This document shows positions 33,519-44,670 of a DNA stretch of 64,000 bases, in pieces. How positions within the stretch are numbered: position 1 is the first letter of the stretch; each line of letters begins with the position of its first letter. The notes under the pieces were generated by a model. That model saw only the letters and a program-made list of their open reading frames with translations, did not search any database and had not been told where the DNA came from. The DNA is from Macquaria australasica (taxonomy: Eukaryota > Chordata > Actinopteri > Centrarchiformes > Percichthyidae). The stretch spans positions 365,001 to 429,000 of the forward strand of contig SEMN01000100.1 in the NCBI GenBank assembly GCA_005408345.1, in the 5' to 3' direction. A program made the position numbers and the translations under genes.

Positions 33519-34975
33519 TCCGTTAATGTTGGAACAATGATTTTGTCTAAAAACATGATTAATCATTACATTTTTGCAAAGCGGGGGCAGTGTTACCATG
33601 GGGACATAAAATGATCCATGCTGCTTTGCATATCAACAGAAGAGTTTACAATTGCAGTACAACTCTGGGTGGTGTCTAGAGCTGCTGCAGGCCCGAGTAG
33701 CTTTAAAGAGAGATCCACTCTTTTGGGATCCTCCGTCTCTTCCTCTGACCTCTGTTGTTCAGCTCAACAGGCTGTTTGTAGTGCGCTGAAATGATTTCAT
33801 GCATTACCTTGCAGTTGAAAGTAGATTTTTCCCCCCCATTGCTTTTATAACATTATGAGAAGTTGCTGTTTTCTTACTGGTCTAACTGGCTCTTTTTTAT
33901 TTATTTAATTAATTTTGAAATCTGCATTGTAGAAATATTAAAGGATATTCTAAATCAAAAAAAGAGTGTACGAATGTAAAACCATAACTGTGTAAAATCA
34001 AGCTTTATTTTCTGTTTAAATTTACTGACTATTGCATCTATCTTGCCTTGCAAGGCCTAACATAACAGAGAAAACATTATCTACTGGTTAGAACTTGTTT
34101 TTGAGAAAAAAGTGCAAATTATATTAGTATAAAATAGAATTAATGTCTTTTCTCTTAGCCTTTACTGAATGTGCACATGAATATGAAATGCTAAACAGAA
34201 CTTCTTTCAAAATGTAGAAATTGTTTTAATGCCTCATAATAACTGCTTTCTGTGTTGTTTGGAAATGAATGGGAATGAATAAACCCAGGAGGTATATTAA
34301 GACTGATTTAAAAATATTATGGTGCCACCATGTAAAACTGCCCCAATTATTATATGGAGATGGAATATGTAAAATAAAAAAAAAATTGGAAGAAACTCAT
34401 ACCACGCTGGAATCCTTAAACAGCATTCAAGCTAAGTTTACCACTACGAATAAACAAACTTTTTTAACAACTGCAGTTTAACAGATGACAGAAAAATTGT
34501 TTTCAAAGTACATACCTTTTGTTTTCTTTCAAATATCAGATATAATGATGATGTTCAGATCAGTTAGAGATTAAACTTAGATTTATAGTTTCTCAAAAGA
34601 GATAGTCAAGATCTGTGCATTTTAGTTTGATGTTCTCCACCGTTCTGTGTGATAACGATTTTGCTTGTTCCCTGCTAAAACGATTTAAACTGAATATGAG
34701 CCATAGGGGAATAAAGTGGGCCTACCATTCCAGTTCCCATGATGGCTCATTGAAACCAGGCATGGAAGGATATCCTCCATTTTTAAGATCAAACGTCATG
34801 CCATAACAGGCTTTCCTAGGCTTCATTTACATCTACAACAACACACTGCTCTGGAATGATCATCTACTGTGTTATGTACACACACTCTGACATTGTTTTA
34901 AATCTATACATTCTAGATACATTGTGTATTACCATTATAAGATAGAAATGTTTGATTGAAATAACTGCAGATTAT
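33518..34975. other. AT-rich non-coding DNA
   Basis: Strongly AT-rich from 33880 to 34600. Nothing recognised. Confidence 0.4.
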
Positions 34976-35240
34976 AGCTCCCCCATTCCTTTGTTTACAG
35001 ACATGTTTCAGGGTTTCAAGACGGTTTAAAAGGAATGGGCTCTACAGAGCCAAATTGGATCTGGGTATGTAAATACTGCTCTGATGTTTAATGAGAAGCA
35101 AAGTTAGCTAATTATAGCAGCTCTGAGAAACATGAGGAGGACAGTGGGAAATGTTTCCATCACTCCCTAGCTCTATAGATTACTACCTAATTGCCTCAAT
35201 CGAATCAGGCGGAGACATTAGCCAGAGAGGCAGAGAGTGA
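34976..35240. promoter_or_regulatory. Candidate conserved non-coding element
   Basis: CCTTTGTTTACAGACATG (FOX-like TGTTTAC), AGTTAGCTAATTATAGCAGC (TAATTA), CTACCTAATTGCC and CTCAATCGAATC occur in unique sequence without repeats. Confidence 0.4.
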
Positions 35241-35459
35241 GAGAGAGAAACGTGGGGATGGGGCTGATTACACATATCCGTCGGTGGCTCTTCAGATAGT
35301 CCAGCAGAGGACCAGGAACTCAGGCTGTCTGACATAGCATGAGCTTGTCTGTCTTCTTTAGTCTGCATGTCTCCCGTGTTCTGCTCCCTTCCCCCAGTGC
35401 AGTTATGAAGGTGAGGAAAGCAGAGTACTGTATTCTCTCCTGCCACGCCAACCAGCTGC
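35241..35459. other. Non-coding linker
   Basis: GA-rich at about 35235-35250, otherwise unremarkable. Confidence 0.35.
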
Positions 35460-35560
35460 AGAGGTGATTCATACTCCCATGCGGAAGTTTTTCAACTATA
35501 ATTACATGTAATTCTGGCACATGTTTATGCCTGATTTTACCAGGCAGCCTCTCCACTAAT
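35460..35560. promoter_or_regulatory. Candidate element with 14-bp palindrome AATTACATGTAATT
   Basis: AATTACATGTAATT at 35500-35513 is a perfect palindrome around ACATGT, the word bound by Iroquois (IRX) TALE homeodomains, and overlaps TAATTA (35499-35504). The block continues the CNE-like run at 34.98-35.24 kb. Binding is inference. Confidence 0.4.
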
Positions 35561-37019
35561 GACAAAGTAGTACATAACATCCTCCCAAACATTTGTTACA
35601 ACAATATTTTTCTACCTTATTATTGTATGTTGTAATTTTAAGTACTAGGTGAAAAACCTGCAGTGCTAGTTTGGCTGACCTGTTGAGAAGCTGGGAGAAT
35701 AGTTTCTTTCCATCTACAATAAATGCTGTATTATCTGCTTTGTCAAATATCAGTAGTGTAAGAGAGTGAAACCTTAGACAAACAGCGCAATGAAATGCGA
35801 GTGTTTTTTAAGAATGGCCTGATGCTGTGAAGCCCAGCTTGTCTTTTCTCTCGTTTATTTATGTCTCACTGGAAATAGCGAGAAGGGAGAAAACTGACTA
35901 TTTTATTTTATTTCTTTTAATTCCTCTAATTCCTGTTAATGGTGATGCAGGAATAAAAAGGGGACGTTTGCGCAGTGCTGTTAAATGTGTGTCCTGCTTA
36001 TGTTTTGTAGGCAGGGTGGGGGGAATAAGAAGCTCCATTGGATCTGTTTCGTCCTCAGAGCACAGAGATATTGAGGTCAGCTGTCCAAAATGATCTCATG
36101 TTAAGGAATCGGCGAGTCAGCAGGGTCAGAGCAGAACCGCCATGACGACACTTTCTCCACGGTGATAACGTTGCCCTCCTTTCCCTCCCCTTCATTTCCT
36201 CTGCATGGGAACGGCAGAGAGGAGTCGGAACTGTGTCTGTGCCCTTTTTCTCTGGAGCAAAATGGTTCTGCCTTTGTTTTCTCACAGAACCAGGTCTTAG
36301 AAATCAGGTGAAGATGGTCTCGGTTAAGATTAATGGGATCTTTACAGTTCTGTTAATCCTTCCATCTTCTTTAATCCTAAACAAACATCTGAACTGCTTA
36401 AAATAGCCAACAGAAAATAGCTGTTTCCTGGATGTCATAGCGGTGTAAACGGGTGCCTGAACAATCCTTCCCTCAGTTTCCCAGGCAGGGTGCCATGGAG
36501 CATGGCGTTGGAAGTGCATGTAGGAGTTCTGTGTGGGGAACCCAGACCCCAGCAGAGTCCTTTTTAACAGTTCCGTTGGGAAAGTAGGCACTGTAAACAG
36601 ATAATGGCGCTCATGCAGAAAGGGCCGGAAGTAGGAGGTCTCACTTGTCCAGACATTTAGAATGGGCACTCTGGGTGTGAATCTTTGGCATCAGTGCTGC
36701 TGCTCATTTACATTCCACTTCTCGCTGCCATTGGGTTCAGTGTAGGTGAATTTGGCTGTATGGATAAAATACCAGCAGTTGGCTTATCAGCTGTTGAGCC
36801 GAATATTGTTGCAGCATATTGAGCAGGGCTTAAAAAGTGTGTTTGTGTTGTTCATGTTCTGTAAGTAGGCTACTGCTCATATCTCTTTTCTATTCTAAAA
36901 TCAGTCACATACGACCTGGCTCTCTCACTTTCTCACTCTCGCACTACTTTCTCACCCGTTTTCTCTGTCTCCCTCTCTCTCTACCACACACATGTTCCCA
37001 TAATTTATGGCTGCTGGGT
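35561..37019. other. Non-coding DNA
   Basis: No gene called. A 121-codon - strand frame (36304-36669) is of chance length. GAGGTCAG and GGGTCAG words lie near 36073 and 36123. A small TGGTTCTG/CAGAACCA inverted repeat is near 36262-36294. Confidence 0.4.
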
Positions 37020-37270
37020 CCTTGATCAATTGATAGCAGGGAATCCTTTGGTAAATAGAGTTTTAGACACATTGCCAATAGACCTGGGCTATTGATTGGA
37101 GTGTAAATTAAAAACTTAATCAGGTCTCTGAGATAAGATTTATCTCCGCCCCAAGCAAATTACAGGGCTGACTTGGAGACATAAAGGCAGGCCGGTGGGC
37201 AGATGAGCACTGCCCCTTCGTGGGTGCCAAGTCTGGCCACGATTCTCTGTCCTGTTCCCGTTTCACTGCT
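37020..37270. promoter_or_regulatory. Candidate conserved element sharing a 17-mer with the 4.9-kb element
   Basis: ATCAATTGAT palindrome at 37025-37034, then GACCTGGGCTATTGATT at 37081-37097, an exact reverse complement of 4924-4940. It is followed by GTAAATTAAAAACTTAATCAGG, AGATAAGATTTATCTCC (GATA pair) and GCAAATTACAGG. ATCAATA is an ONECUT-type word. This is one of the most motif-dense stretches in the window. Confidence 0.45.
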
Positions 37271-37969
37271 GGTGCCCCTCTCCACCACTTCTGGGCTCAC
37301 TTCCGTCTTGTGGAATAGACCATGAAGACTTTTAGTGTTGACATAATGGATGAAGGCTTTTCTTGTAGTCTTTAATTAGAACAAGACTGGCTTAGCCGAA
37401 CACAGTTTAAAGCAGCTGGTGGACATATTTATCCAATATGTCTTATTGTTCCATGATGCACTTTTAGTATGCCTGACCCAAGTGGGAAGTAGTTTTATTT
37501 CTTTATCATTTTGTTCTGTTTAGCAGTTTGTCTTGTTCAGTCTTGTCAATATTCCCTCTCTCCCCCCTCTTTCTCTCTCTCTTTCTCACTGTGTGTTTAA
37601 TCACTTACTTTCATTGCTGCCTGTGATGAAATATGTAAATCATTACACCCAGCCTTTATTCCTTCAATAATATTCTCATCTTGTTGAGGTCATTTTACGC
37701 CACAATAAATTTATGCACATTCATACGCACACACGGTGTTGTCTATATTTTATATGTATTAAGACAATCCTTGGGATTGCACATTGATCAGTATATGGAT
37801 TTTCACAGTAATTGCTGAGGGAAATTTTCTCTGTCTCTACTCTTCTTCATTATTAATATTGGGAAATGGGTATACATTCAAAATGTCTCTGAGTATAATT
37901 TCATCTTAAAATAACGAGAGCACTTTTAATTCATGCCAGCTAATACAGAGTAGCACGCACACTGAGAAC
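37271..37969. other. Non-coding DNA
   Basis: CT-rich at 37555-37590. Nothing else recognised. Confidence 0.4.
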
Positions 37970-38200
37970 TGGGCTTTCCTCAGGTTTCACAGATAAGAAA
38001 GACACTCACTAAGGATCCTGGGATAGGTTCCTCACAGGTATCTGTCGGGATCTTTTAGTCTGTAATTAAAACATACATTTTTTTTTCTTGTGATTAAGGC
38101 CGGTATTAGGCTCCTCTCAGGGATTATAGCACTTCCCATTATCTCTGGTTATAGTCCTCATATACTGAAGCCATAGAAATGACATTGACCCAGAGAGAAA
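37970..38200. promoter_or_regulatory. Candidate conserved non-coding element
   Basis: CACAGATAAGAAAG (GATA), GTCTGTAATTAAAAC, TGTGATTAAGGCC and GGGATTATAGCAC (GGATTA) lie in unique sequence interrupted by a single poly-T run. Confidence 0.35.
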
Positions 38201-38439
38201 GAGACAGACTGCGCGAGAGGAAGATGGAGAGCAGACAGTTGAGGAGGTCACAAGTCCATTAGCAGATAAGCGTAAATATACATAAATGTGCAACACCCCT
38301 GAGGACTATTATATTGGTGGTGAATATATGGACATCATTTTGGGTTTGTGAAGTACTGGGTAAGTGTTAGAGGTCCCCAAAAGAGCCATGCAACCTAACC
38401 CATCCGGTGGCTACATAATGGTGGCCAACCTTTCTCTTT
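38201..38439. other. Non-coding linker
   Basis: Nothing recognised. Confidence 0.35.
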
Positions 38440-38660
38440 GTCTAGTTGTGGGGGAGGCTGAGACCATCAGTAATAGGCTTTTTGCCTGATAAGCCCGGAA
38501 AATACTCGTTTAGTTAGTGAAAGTGCAGAGGGATCCTGGCCTGATAAACCCGCTGTTTCCGTCTGTAATACCCAACAGCTAAAATCAATAGTTGGGATAA
38601 TTCTCCCGCTAGTCGTCCAGTCTCCTTTATCTGCAGCCTTCCTCAACCCATGTACATGGG
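38440..38660. promoter_or_regulatory. Candidate element with duplicated GCCTGATAARCCCG
   Basis: GCCTGATAAGCCCG (38484-38497) and GCCTGATAAACCCG (38539-38552) match at 13 of 14 bases, 55 bp apart in the same orientation. Both hold TGATAA, a GATA-factor word. ATCAATAGTTGGGATAA follows at about 38584. CpGs are kept. Likely enhancer by motif content. Confidence 0.4.
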
Positions 38661-39177
38661 GGTGGTGGTTAGCTGGAGTATGCCCCTGTGCATATTAGAG
38701 GTTATATAGTTACACTTACATATAACTTTGCTTTTTGTGAATGTTGCTTGCATTTGTTTTCAGTGCCACCATGGACGAGATGGGACCACTACTGACAAAT
38801 GCTTTCTTTAAAGCTCTGATATTTTCCAACGGTTCACTACCCAGTGTACCAGTGTTGGCACAGGGTTTGCTGGAGGGCAGACTCATGGTCATTTTTTTGG
38901 CATTAAGGGTGCTCATGATATGGGTCCAACTCCCGGCAATCAGCTCAGGTGTTGTCTCTGAGTCAGTGCATGTATAAATCTGGTGGGAGGAAGTGGCTGT
39001 CAGCACTAATTCAGCCCTGCTAAGAGCCGTGTGCTCTGTCAACACAAGCTCTATGTTCTGACACAGATGCTTGATTAGGCTTAAAAATACAGCACAGGTA
39101 GCGCCTCTGACACAGCCACCTGATTTAAAAGTTCCGACAAGAGACAAAAGAGGTCCCTCATAGATTTAGGATGGGAG
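38661..39177. other. Non-coding DNA with overlapping opposite open frames
   Basis: A 143-codon frame on the - strand (38716-39147) overlaps a 78-codon frame on the + strand (38741-38977). Neither shows a recognised domain and both are within chance length. A diverged coding fragment cannot be excluded. Confidence 0.3.
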
Positions 39178-39240
39178 GTGCATGAGCTTGATGACCCTGA
39201 TGAGGGCTTTAGGCCAAAACATGCAAGTTTTTACAATTCT
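39178..39240. mobile_element. Possible old retroelement remnant
   Basis: GACCCTGATGAGGGCTTTAGG followed by CCAAAAC resembles the CCTGATGAAGGC...GGCCGAAAC word that recurs in dispersed fish repeats. The match is from memory and short, so the call is tentative. Confidence 0.2.
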
Positions 39241-39690
39241 CTGAATGTTCATCTCCAAGATTGCCTCCCTTCTCTATGCACCTTGCTAGGAGGTGAAGTT
39301 GTGCCAGAAAGCCTGATCAGGCATGGTAAAGAATACAGAATTCCCCCCATATCACAACTCCACTGTCCCACTTTAGCCAGTGTTATCATTTTGCTGGCAG
39401 GCTCTCCCAGAGTTAGCTTCTGTGTAATCTCTCTGGCCATCACAGCACTCCTGTAAAATGCGGCCTCAGGTGTTAGTAGGCAGGGTGGTTAGCCTGCGAC
39501 ACCGTGACCTAAAGTGCAGTGTATTAAAAAGCAGTCAGGGCCCTGGATCACAGTATATCACAAGGGAGAGGCAGCGATAAGGCCTGCCTGCTCGCCCGCA
39601 GATCAATGAAGGTTACTGACATCATATCACAAAGTGAAAGCAAGTGCTGCACCCCTAGCTATTTATCAGCAGTGGATCGGACATGAAAGG
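39241..39690. other. Non-coding DNA
   Basis: Nothing recognised. Confidence 0.4.
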
Positions 39691-39754
39691 GGTGGAGGGG
39701 AGAGAGGACGAGACAGGACAGCACTTTTCCCCCGTGTTGGGGGCTCAAGCCCGG

Positions 39755-39875
39755 ACTCCTCCTCTCCTACCCCATCACTGACTCCTCCCCTGGACTGCGG
39801 TAGCGCCCGCATGGCAGTAGCAAGGAGGCTAGGAGAATATATATATAGAGGCAGAGGACTGCTAAGACTGAATGA
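39755..39875 (+). promoter_or_regulatory. TATA-like site after GC-rich segment (weak)
   Basis: A GC-rich stretch (CTGCGGTAGCGCCCGC, about 39795-39810) is followed by AATATATATATAGAGG near 39836-39851. The arrangement mimics a TATA promoter. No transcript evidence, so a cryptic promoter is only a possibility. Confidence 0.2.
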
Positions 39876-39924
39876 GGCTGAAGTCAGGAAGATTGACAGT
39901 GACAACTTTCTCTGATATTTCAGC

Positions 39925-40060
39925 ATGGGCAGCAGCACAAGACTTCCCTCCATGTTCTCTGTGTGTTTCTTTCACTTCCTTCCTCTCTGTTTCTGTATAT
40001 TTATGTATGGAGACACACAATGTACTGGGGAGACGAATTTCCCCTTTAGGGACAATAAAA
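39925..40060 (+). mobile_element. 3' end of a teleost LINE (L2-like)
   Basis: Ends in GGGGAGACGAATTTCCCC, then TTTAGGGACAATAAAA with AATAAA at 40054-40059, and then passes into ATCC/ATCT repeats. This ending is typical of teleost L2-group LINE 3' ends. Only the tail is recognised. The 5' boundary is approximate and no reverse-transcriptase frame is present. Confidence 0.6.
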
Positions 40061-40114
40061 TCTATCCATCTATATCCATCCATCCATCCATCTATCCATC
40101 CATCCATCTATCCA
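40061..40114. repeat. (ATCC/ATCT)n microsatellite
   Basis: Tetranucleotide repeats growing from the LINE tail, as is common for this class. Confidence 0.93.
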
Positions 40115-41600
40115 CGTTTGGGTGTGTAAAAGTACTTCCAAGGTCCTTGATTCTCAATAGAATTCAAACATGTTTATTTGAGGATTTTGTAAACCATTGT
40201 AGATACCGGACCTTGCTCCCTACTCCAATTTTCATCCTTTAATCTGCTGCCACCCAAGGCACCATAGGCCCATAGATTTTAGTTGTTGTATGATAGGTTA
40301 AAAAGACACAATGTTAACATTGATACAGAAACAAGACAGCTTCAACCACTGTACACTTATCTGTAACCCCCTTTTCTCTTTCTCTTTACCTTTCCACAGC
40401 TTTATCGGTTTATTGCATTATATATCATAAAGCCCCTGTTCTCCTCACTTATGTCTGCATTAGTATGGTAGTATTGAGCTGTGTGCACACGCGAATGCAC
40501 TTTTGCGTGTCCATGCGTAGGAGATCATGCTTACAGGTACTGTATGAGTTCCATTTATCAGCTGCCTGGGGCACAATGTGGAGGATTTCCCCCAATGGGT
40601 TAGTGTGTAACTGCTCTGTCAATACATGCTTGTCAAGGCTGGGAGAGTGTGGGGGAAAAAAGGCCCCTCACTCCAACGCACTGAAGCCACTTATTGAGCA
40701 GCCAATAGCTATTTACCTCTTGACGGTGGCAGGCGGAGAGGGGGCCCAGCCCGGCAAGAGGAACTCTGTGGCTCATTCCCCACTCCCAGGACTTCACTGC
40801 TACTAGCTTGCTCTGAACCAAACCCATCCTGAGCCAGGAAGCAGAACCAGTGGCTCAGACAGGAGACAGGGAGGTCTGTGTTTATGTGGAGCAGGTTGTC
40901 CTCTCCTGGCTTCTGGTCTTGCCGGTCCTGGCTGTGTGTGCAGCTTGCTCCTGTAAAGCCCTGCTTCCTCTCTGGAATCTCGGTGTTGACAGAGAGCATC
41001 TGGGCCCTGGGAGAGCTTCCAGCCTGCTGGGTCCTCACATGTATACACACGGAGGGAGGGATGGAGGGGGTAGAGTAAAAGAGGTAGAGCGCATGTTTTG
41101 GTTAATACACTGTATACCATCTCTGTATATCCTTTCTAACTTTGCTGTGCCCGTTGACCTGCCCATGGACCTGTCTCTCAGTCTGTTCCCCTCCTCCTTT
41201 CACAACAAGCACCTAAAGGTGGTATGTTTTATGAATGGGTGTTTTGATGGGTGTTTCTTTTATTCTCGCCTGCTTTGATTCAACAAAGAAAAGAATGTTG
41301 TCAAGGAGGTGTTCATCTTTCCTCTTCTCCTTTTGTTTTCTTAGACCTTCTTGCTCTGGTGAAAATCCCCCTTTTATGTGGGCTGTGCAGATCCCTGCAC
41401 TGTGTGTTGGAGTTGTGGGTCGCCTGTCAGGACATGTCCCATATACCTGAGTCACGGAGGGATTAGTTAACCCTCACAGTACTATTGAGGTAGAGTCTGA
41501 CAATCCACGCACAGCTGGGGTTTAGCTACGAAATGGAAGAGGCAGAAGGAAAAGAAAGGAGAAAAGTTAGTCCCTACAGTTAAAAATGTGCCACACATAC
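40115..41600. other. Non-coding DNA
   Basis: No gene called. GC-richer with several overlapping short frames on both strands at 40465-41278 (up to 142 codons), none with a recognised domain. Confidence 0.35.
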
Positions 41601-41630
41601 CCATCAATTCAATTCAACAGGCTTTATCAC
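41601..41630 (-). mobile_element. LINE-type tail, reverse orientation
   Basis: CCATCAATTCAATTCAACAGGCTTTATCAC reads on the - strand as GATAAAGCCTGTTGAATTG with further GAATT-type units. It is the same kind of tail as at 10467-10505. The element body, if any, would lie to the right (41630 onwards) and is not recognised. Confidence 0.45.
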
Positions 41631-42869
41631 CTAAAGAAGTTTTCTCTCACAGTCAAATTGTATATGTATTTCATGTATATTAAACTGAAATGAGACGTCA
41701 GTTTTGCACAAAGTAAGCCATACAAGAGCAGCACAGCGAGATGTCCCGCTGTTAAAGAACAGCTGTACAAACAAAGAGAGGGGGAAAAGAACAAGAAAAA
41801 CACATTATATCAACATTTAACAACAGTTGCTCTGTAATCTGGTATTACTTCCACAAGCAAAGGAGGGGCCTGTGTCAGGCCAAAGTGAACTTGGATACTG
41901 TTGTGGCAGGAGGAAGCCAAGTGCTTTCGAGAGGTTAGCCCAAGATGTGAAGGTCTACAGACTCATCTTAATCCAGGAGGCTTGTACTTAATCGCTTTTG
42001 ATGTGCATGCGAACATGACCTGCTTCAACATTCCAGCCCTGACCATACCAAGTTCAGAGGACCAGGGCAAGGCTGAGCAGAGGGGAGGGGGTGAGGGGAG
42101 TTGGATGGTGGGAGTGGCTTCGGCTTGCACTAATTGGCTGCCAGGCTTGTCTATACTGCCTGGGGCAAAAGGAATACCCTGCCCTCAACCCACCACCCCC
42201 AATGTCTTCCAACTGTCCTCTTCCAAACTCCCTTTCTTTTCTCCAGGCCCTCCTGTGTCCCCACAATTTAGTATGTGTCTGTGTGCGTGCTTGTGTACGC
42301 ATGTGCATGTACGTGCTACACTGTGTAAGCTGGCACATTATTAAGGGGAATTCCAGTGAAAGAGAGAAGTTGAACAGAGAAGGGTCTGTCCCCTGGATCT
42401 GCAGTGGGTGGCATCCTAGCATTCGTCTTTGTGTGTGATTTCTGCCCACAGTGACCCTGTGTATTTCTCTGGTCCTGTCAGTGTTATATTATGGCACATA
42501 GGACTCCTATATGAAGCATGAGAACTCCCATCTGCCTCGAGTTCACTGAACTTATTGTGGAAGTCTGAGAAGACGTGGAACTGTTGTCAAGCCAGGCTTC
42601 GGGAGACTAAGTTAGAGAGATTTGGCTGAGGCGGGCTAGGGCTTTGCAGCCAGGCAGTCATCCAGAGTGACAGAGCACAAAGATGGAAAGGGAAAGACGA
42701 GGGTAATAGGAGCAATGGGGTATTAACAAATGAGAAGTCATGACTTGGCATCTGTGAGTGTAGTTCACACACAGACACACAAACACATGCACACTTTGGT
42801 ATAGTGAGAAAAGGCTGGCACACTGGAGAGAAGTGCAGGCTGTGCGTATGCCTCTTCCTGTTTTGTCCC

Positions 42870-42870
<1 letters not shown>
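41631..42870. other. Non-coding DNA
   Basis: Nothing recognised. Frames of up to 147 codons on both strands near 41900-42450 are of chance length. Confidence 0.4.

Positions 42871-42900
<30 letters not shown>
42871..42900. repeat. (GT)12 microsatellite ending GCGCGC
   Basis: GT run followed by GCGCGC. Confidence 0.95.
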
Positions 42901-43118
42901 TGTAGAGTGGTTCAGGTGCGGTTAATGTTGGCACCAGATCTTCAGGCCCGCGGCAATAAACAACAGAGCAGGCAGGAGGCCAGATGCAACTCTACAAACT
43001 TTTAACCTCTCCCTCAGCTAATCCCTCGCCACACTAGTAACTCTTTCTTTTTTTAACTCATTCTTTCACCTCTCACACTCTCTCTGTTCTTTATTTCTCC
43101 TCCCACTGACTTCTCTTC
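42901..43118. other. Non-coding linker
   Basis: Nothing recognised. Confidence 0.35.
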
Positions 43119-43142
43119 TTTCTCTCTCTCTCTCTCTCTCTC
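43119..43142. repeat. (CT)12 microsatellite
   Basis: Perfect CT run within a pyrimidine-rich stretch. Confidence 0.93.
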
Positions 43143-44609
43143 CTTTAGTCCTGCTCTCCTTTTAAGTGAAGTCAGTGTGCTGACCTCTAAATAAAGGCTG
43201 GAACACTACAGCTGTTACCAACTTCAAACAGCCAATGGCTCAGAGTGGAGCCTGTGCGAGTGTTAGGGGTAGAAATAATGTGCCTATTAAAACTAACTTA
43301 GAGCCCTCTTTACTCTAAAGGCTCCCTGGGTCTAAGTTGACCACACCAAACCAGGCTTGATACTTACTTCTTCTCAGCTGAGGCACTCACAGTGCAGCCA
43401 GCCTTAACCCAGCCCAGTGTGAGATAAAGAATGAGCTAAGACAAAGACACTGTTCATTTTAAGTCCACAGTATCTGTTTGATTTCCACTCTTTGATATGA
43501 TCTTTCCATGGTGGAGGGCAGTAACAAAGGGTAACCTACATTTCGTCACATTAGGCGCCAGTTACATAATTTGACTGGACGCCACCTAATATAGCCTCAT
43601 GCAAAACTGTTGCAGACCCCAAATCGTACACTAGTGGTTAGTTCTCTGTTCGACACCATGCTTTTATATTTCTTTTTCCTGGCACATACAATAGGTAAAC
43701 ACAAAAGGAATAAAGAACAGTAAGTTCACCAGGGCACAGTAAAGTTTTTAAACAAATGGATGTGTGCAGGTCATTGTTGTTATTAGTTAGATCTAAATCA
43801 GTGGAAAAAGTTAACCTCTGTATTCATGGAACAAGTTAGGCTGACAAAACCCAGGTCTGGTTCACAATGAATCATCCACCTCAAGCCCATATTAATAGAA
43901 CTTGTAAAAATGGAAGCTGTCTTTTATCCAAACACTCACAGAATGTCTTTATGATATAAAGACTGACCCAGAACCAAAATGGAAAGAATCAGGATTAGTC
44001 ACCCCACTCCCATGTTTGTTGTCTCTTGTTATAAAGGGAAGGGTTTCATGATTTATTATCCTTACAGATGGTTTTCATACCTTGACCTATCCCCCTAACC
44101 TAAATAACTTTTAAATTTAGATTCTCAGTCTTCGTCTTGTTTCTTCAGAGAGCTGAGTTGCCCTATAGGGCTGGCTGCCCTTTTACTGGGTTAATGTGTT
44201 TCCAGTGGATACTATTGCCTACCAAAGCCCCTTATTTACTTAGCCCACAAGCAGCATATAAAATGAGCAATAAAACATCACAGGGCAGTTGTGTAAAATA
44301 TAGTTATGCAATTTGTTGAAACCCTTGCTTGAAGTGTAATTCACTAATGAAATGACCATGTAGTACTTTTTTGTAGTGAGCATTAATCTATGTTCAGAAC
44401 ACCAAAATACTGTCCCGTGCTTGATTTAATTTTGCTCTAATGTTTTTCTGTAGTAAACCACACTCATTGCCTTTAAACCCAAATTAGATGTTATAAGCTA
44501 GTTGTTATGACATTTGTATGTCACCCTTGTTGCATATTAGTTACTACACATCTTTTCTTGTAAGCTGGTAATTGTCTTTATAAGCATTATTTTCTGCTGG
44601 TCCTCCTTT
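43143..44609. other. Non-coding DNA
   Basis: Nothing recognised. Confidence 0.4.
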
Positions 44610-44670
44610 TTGTGTGTGCTTGTGTGTTTGTGTGTGCATGTTTTGTGCGTACGTGTGCCTGTGTTTGTGT
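44610..44670. repeat. Imperfect (GT)n tract
   Basis: GT-rich with many breaks, an old or decaying microsatellite. Confidence 0.7.

Noticed and set aside
39906..39923. CTTTCTCTGATATTTCAG acceptor-like sequence
   Set aside because: It lies next to a LINE 3' end and has no downstream coding frame, so it was not called as an exon boundary.
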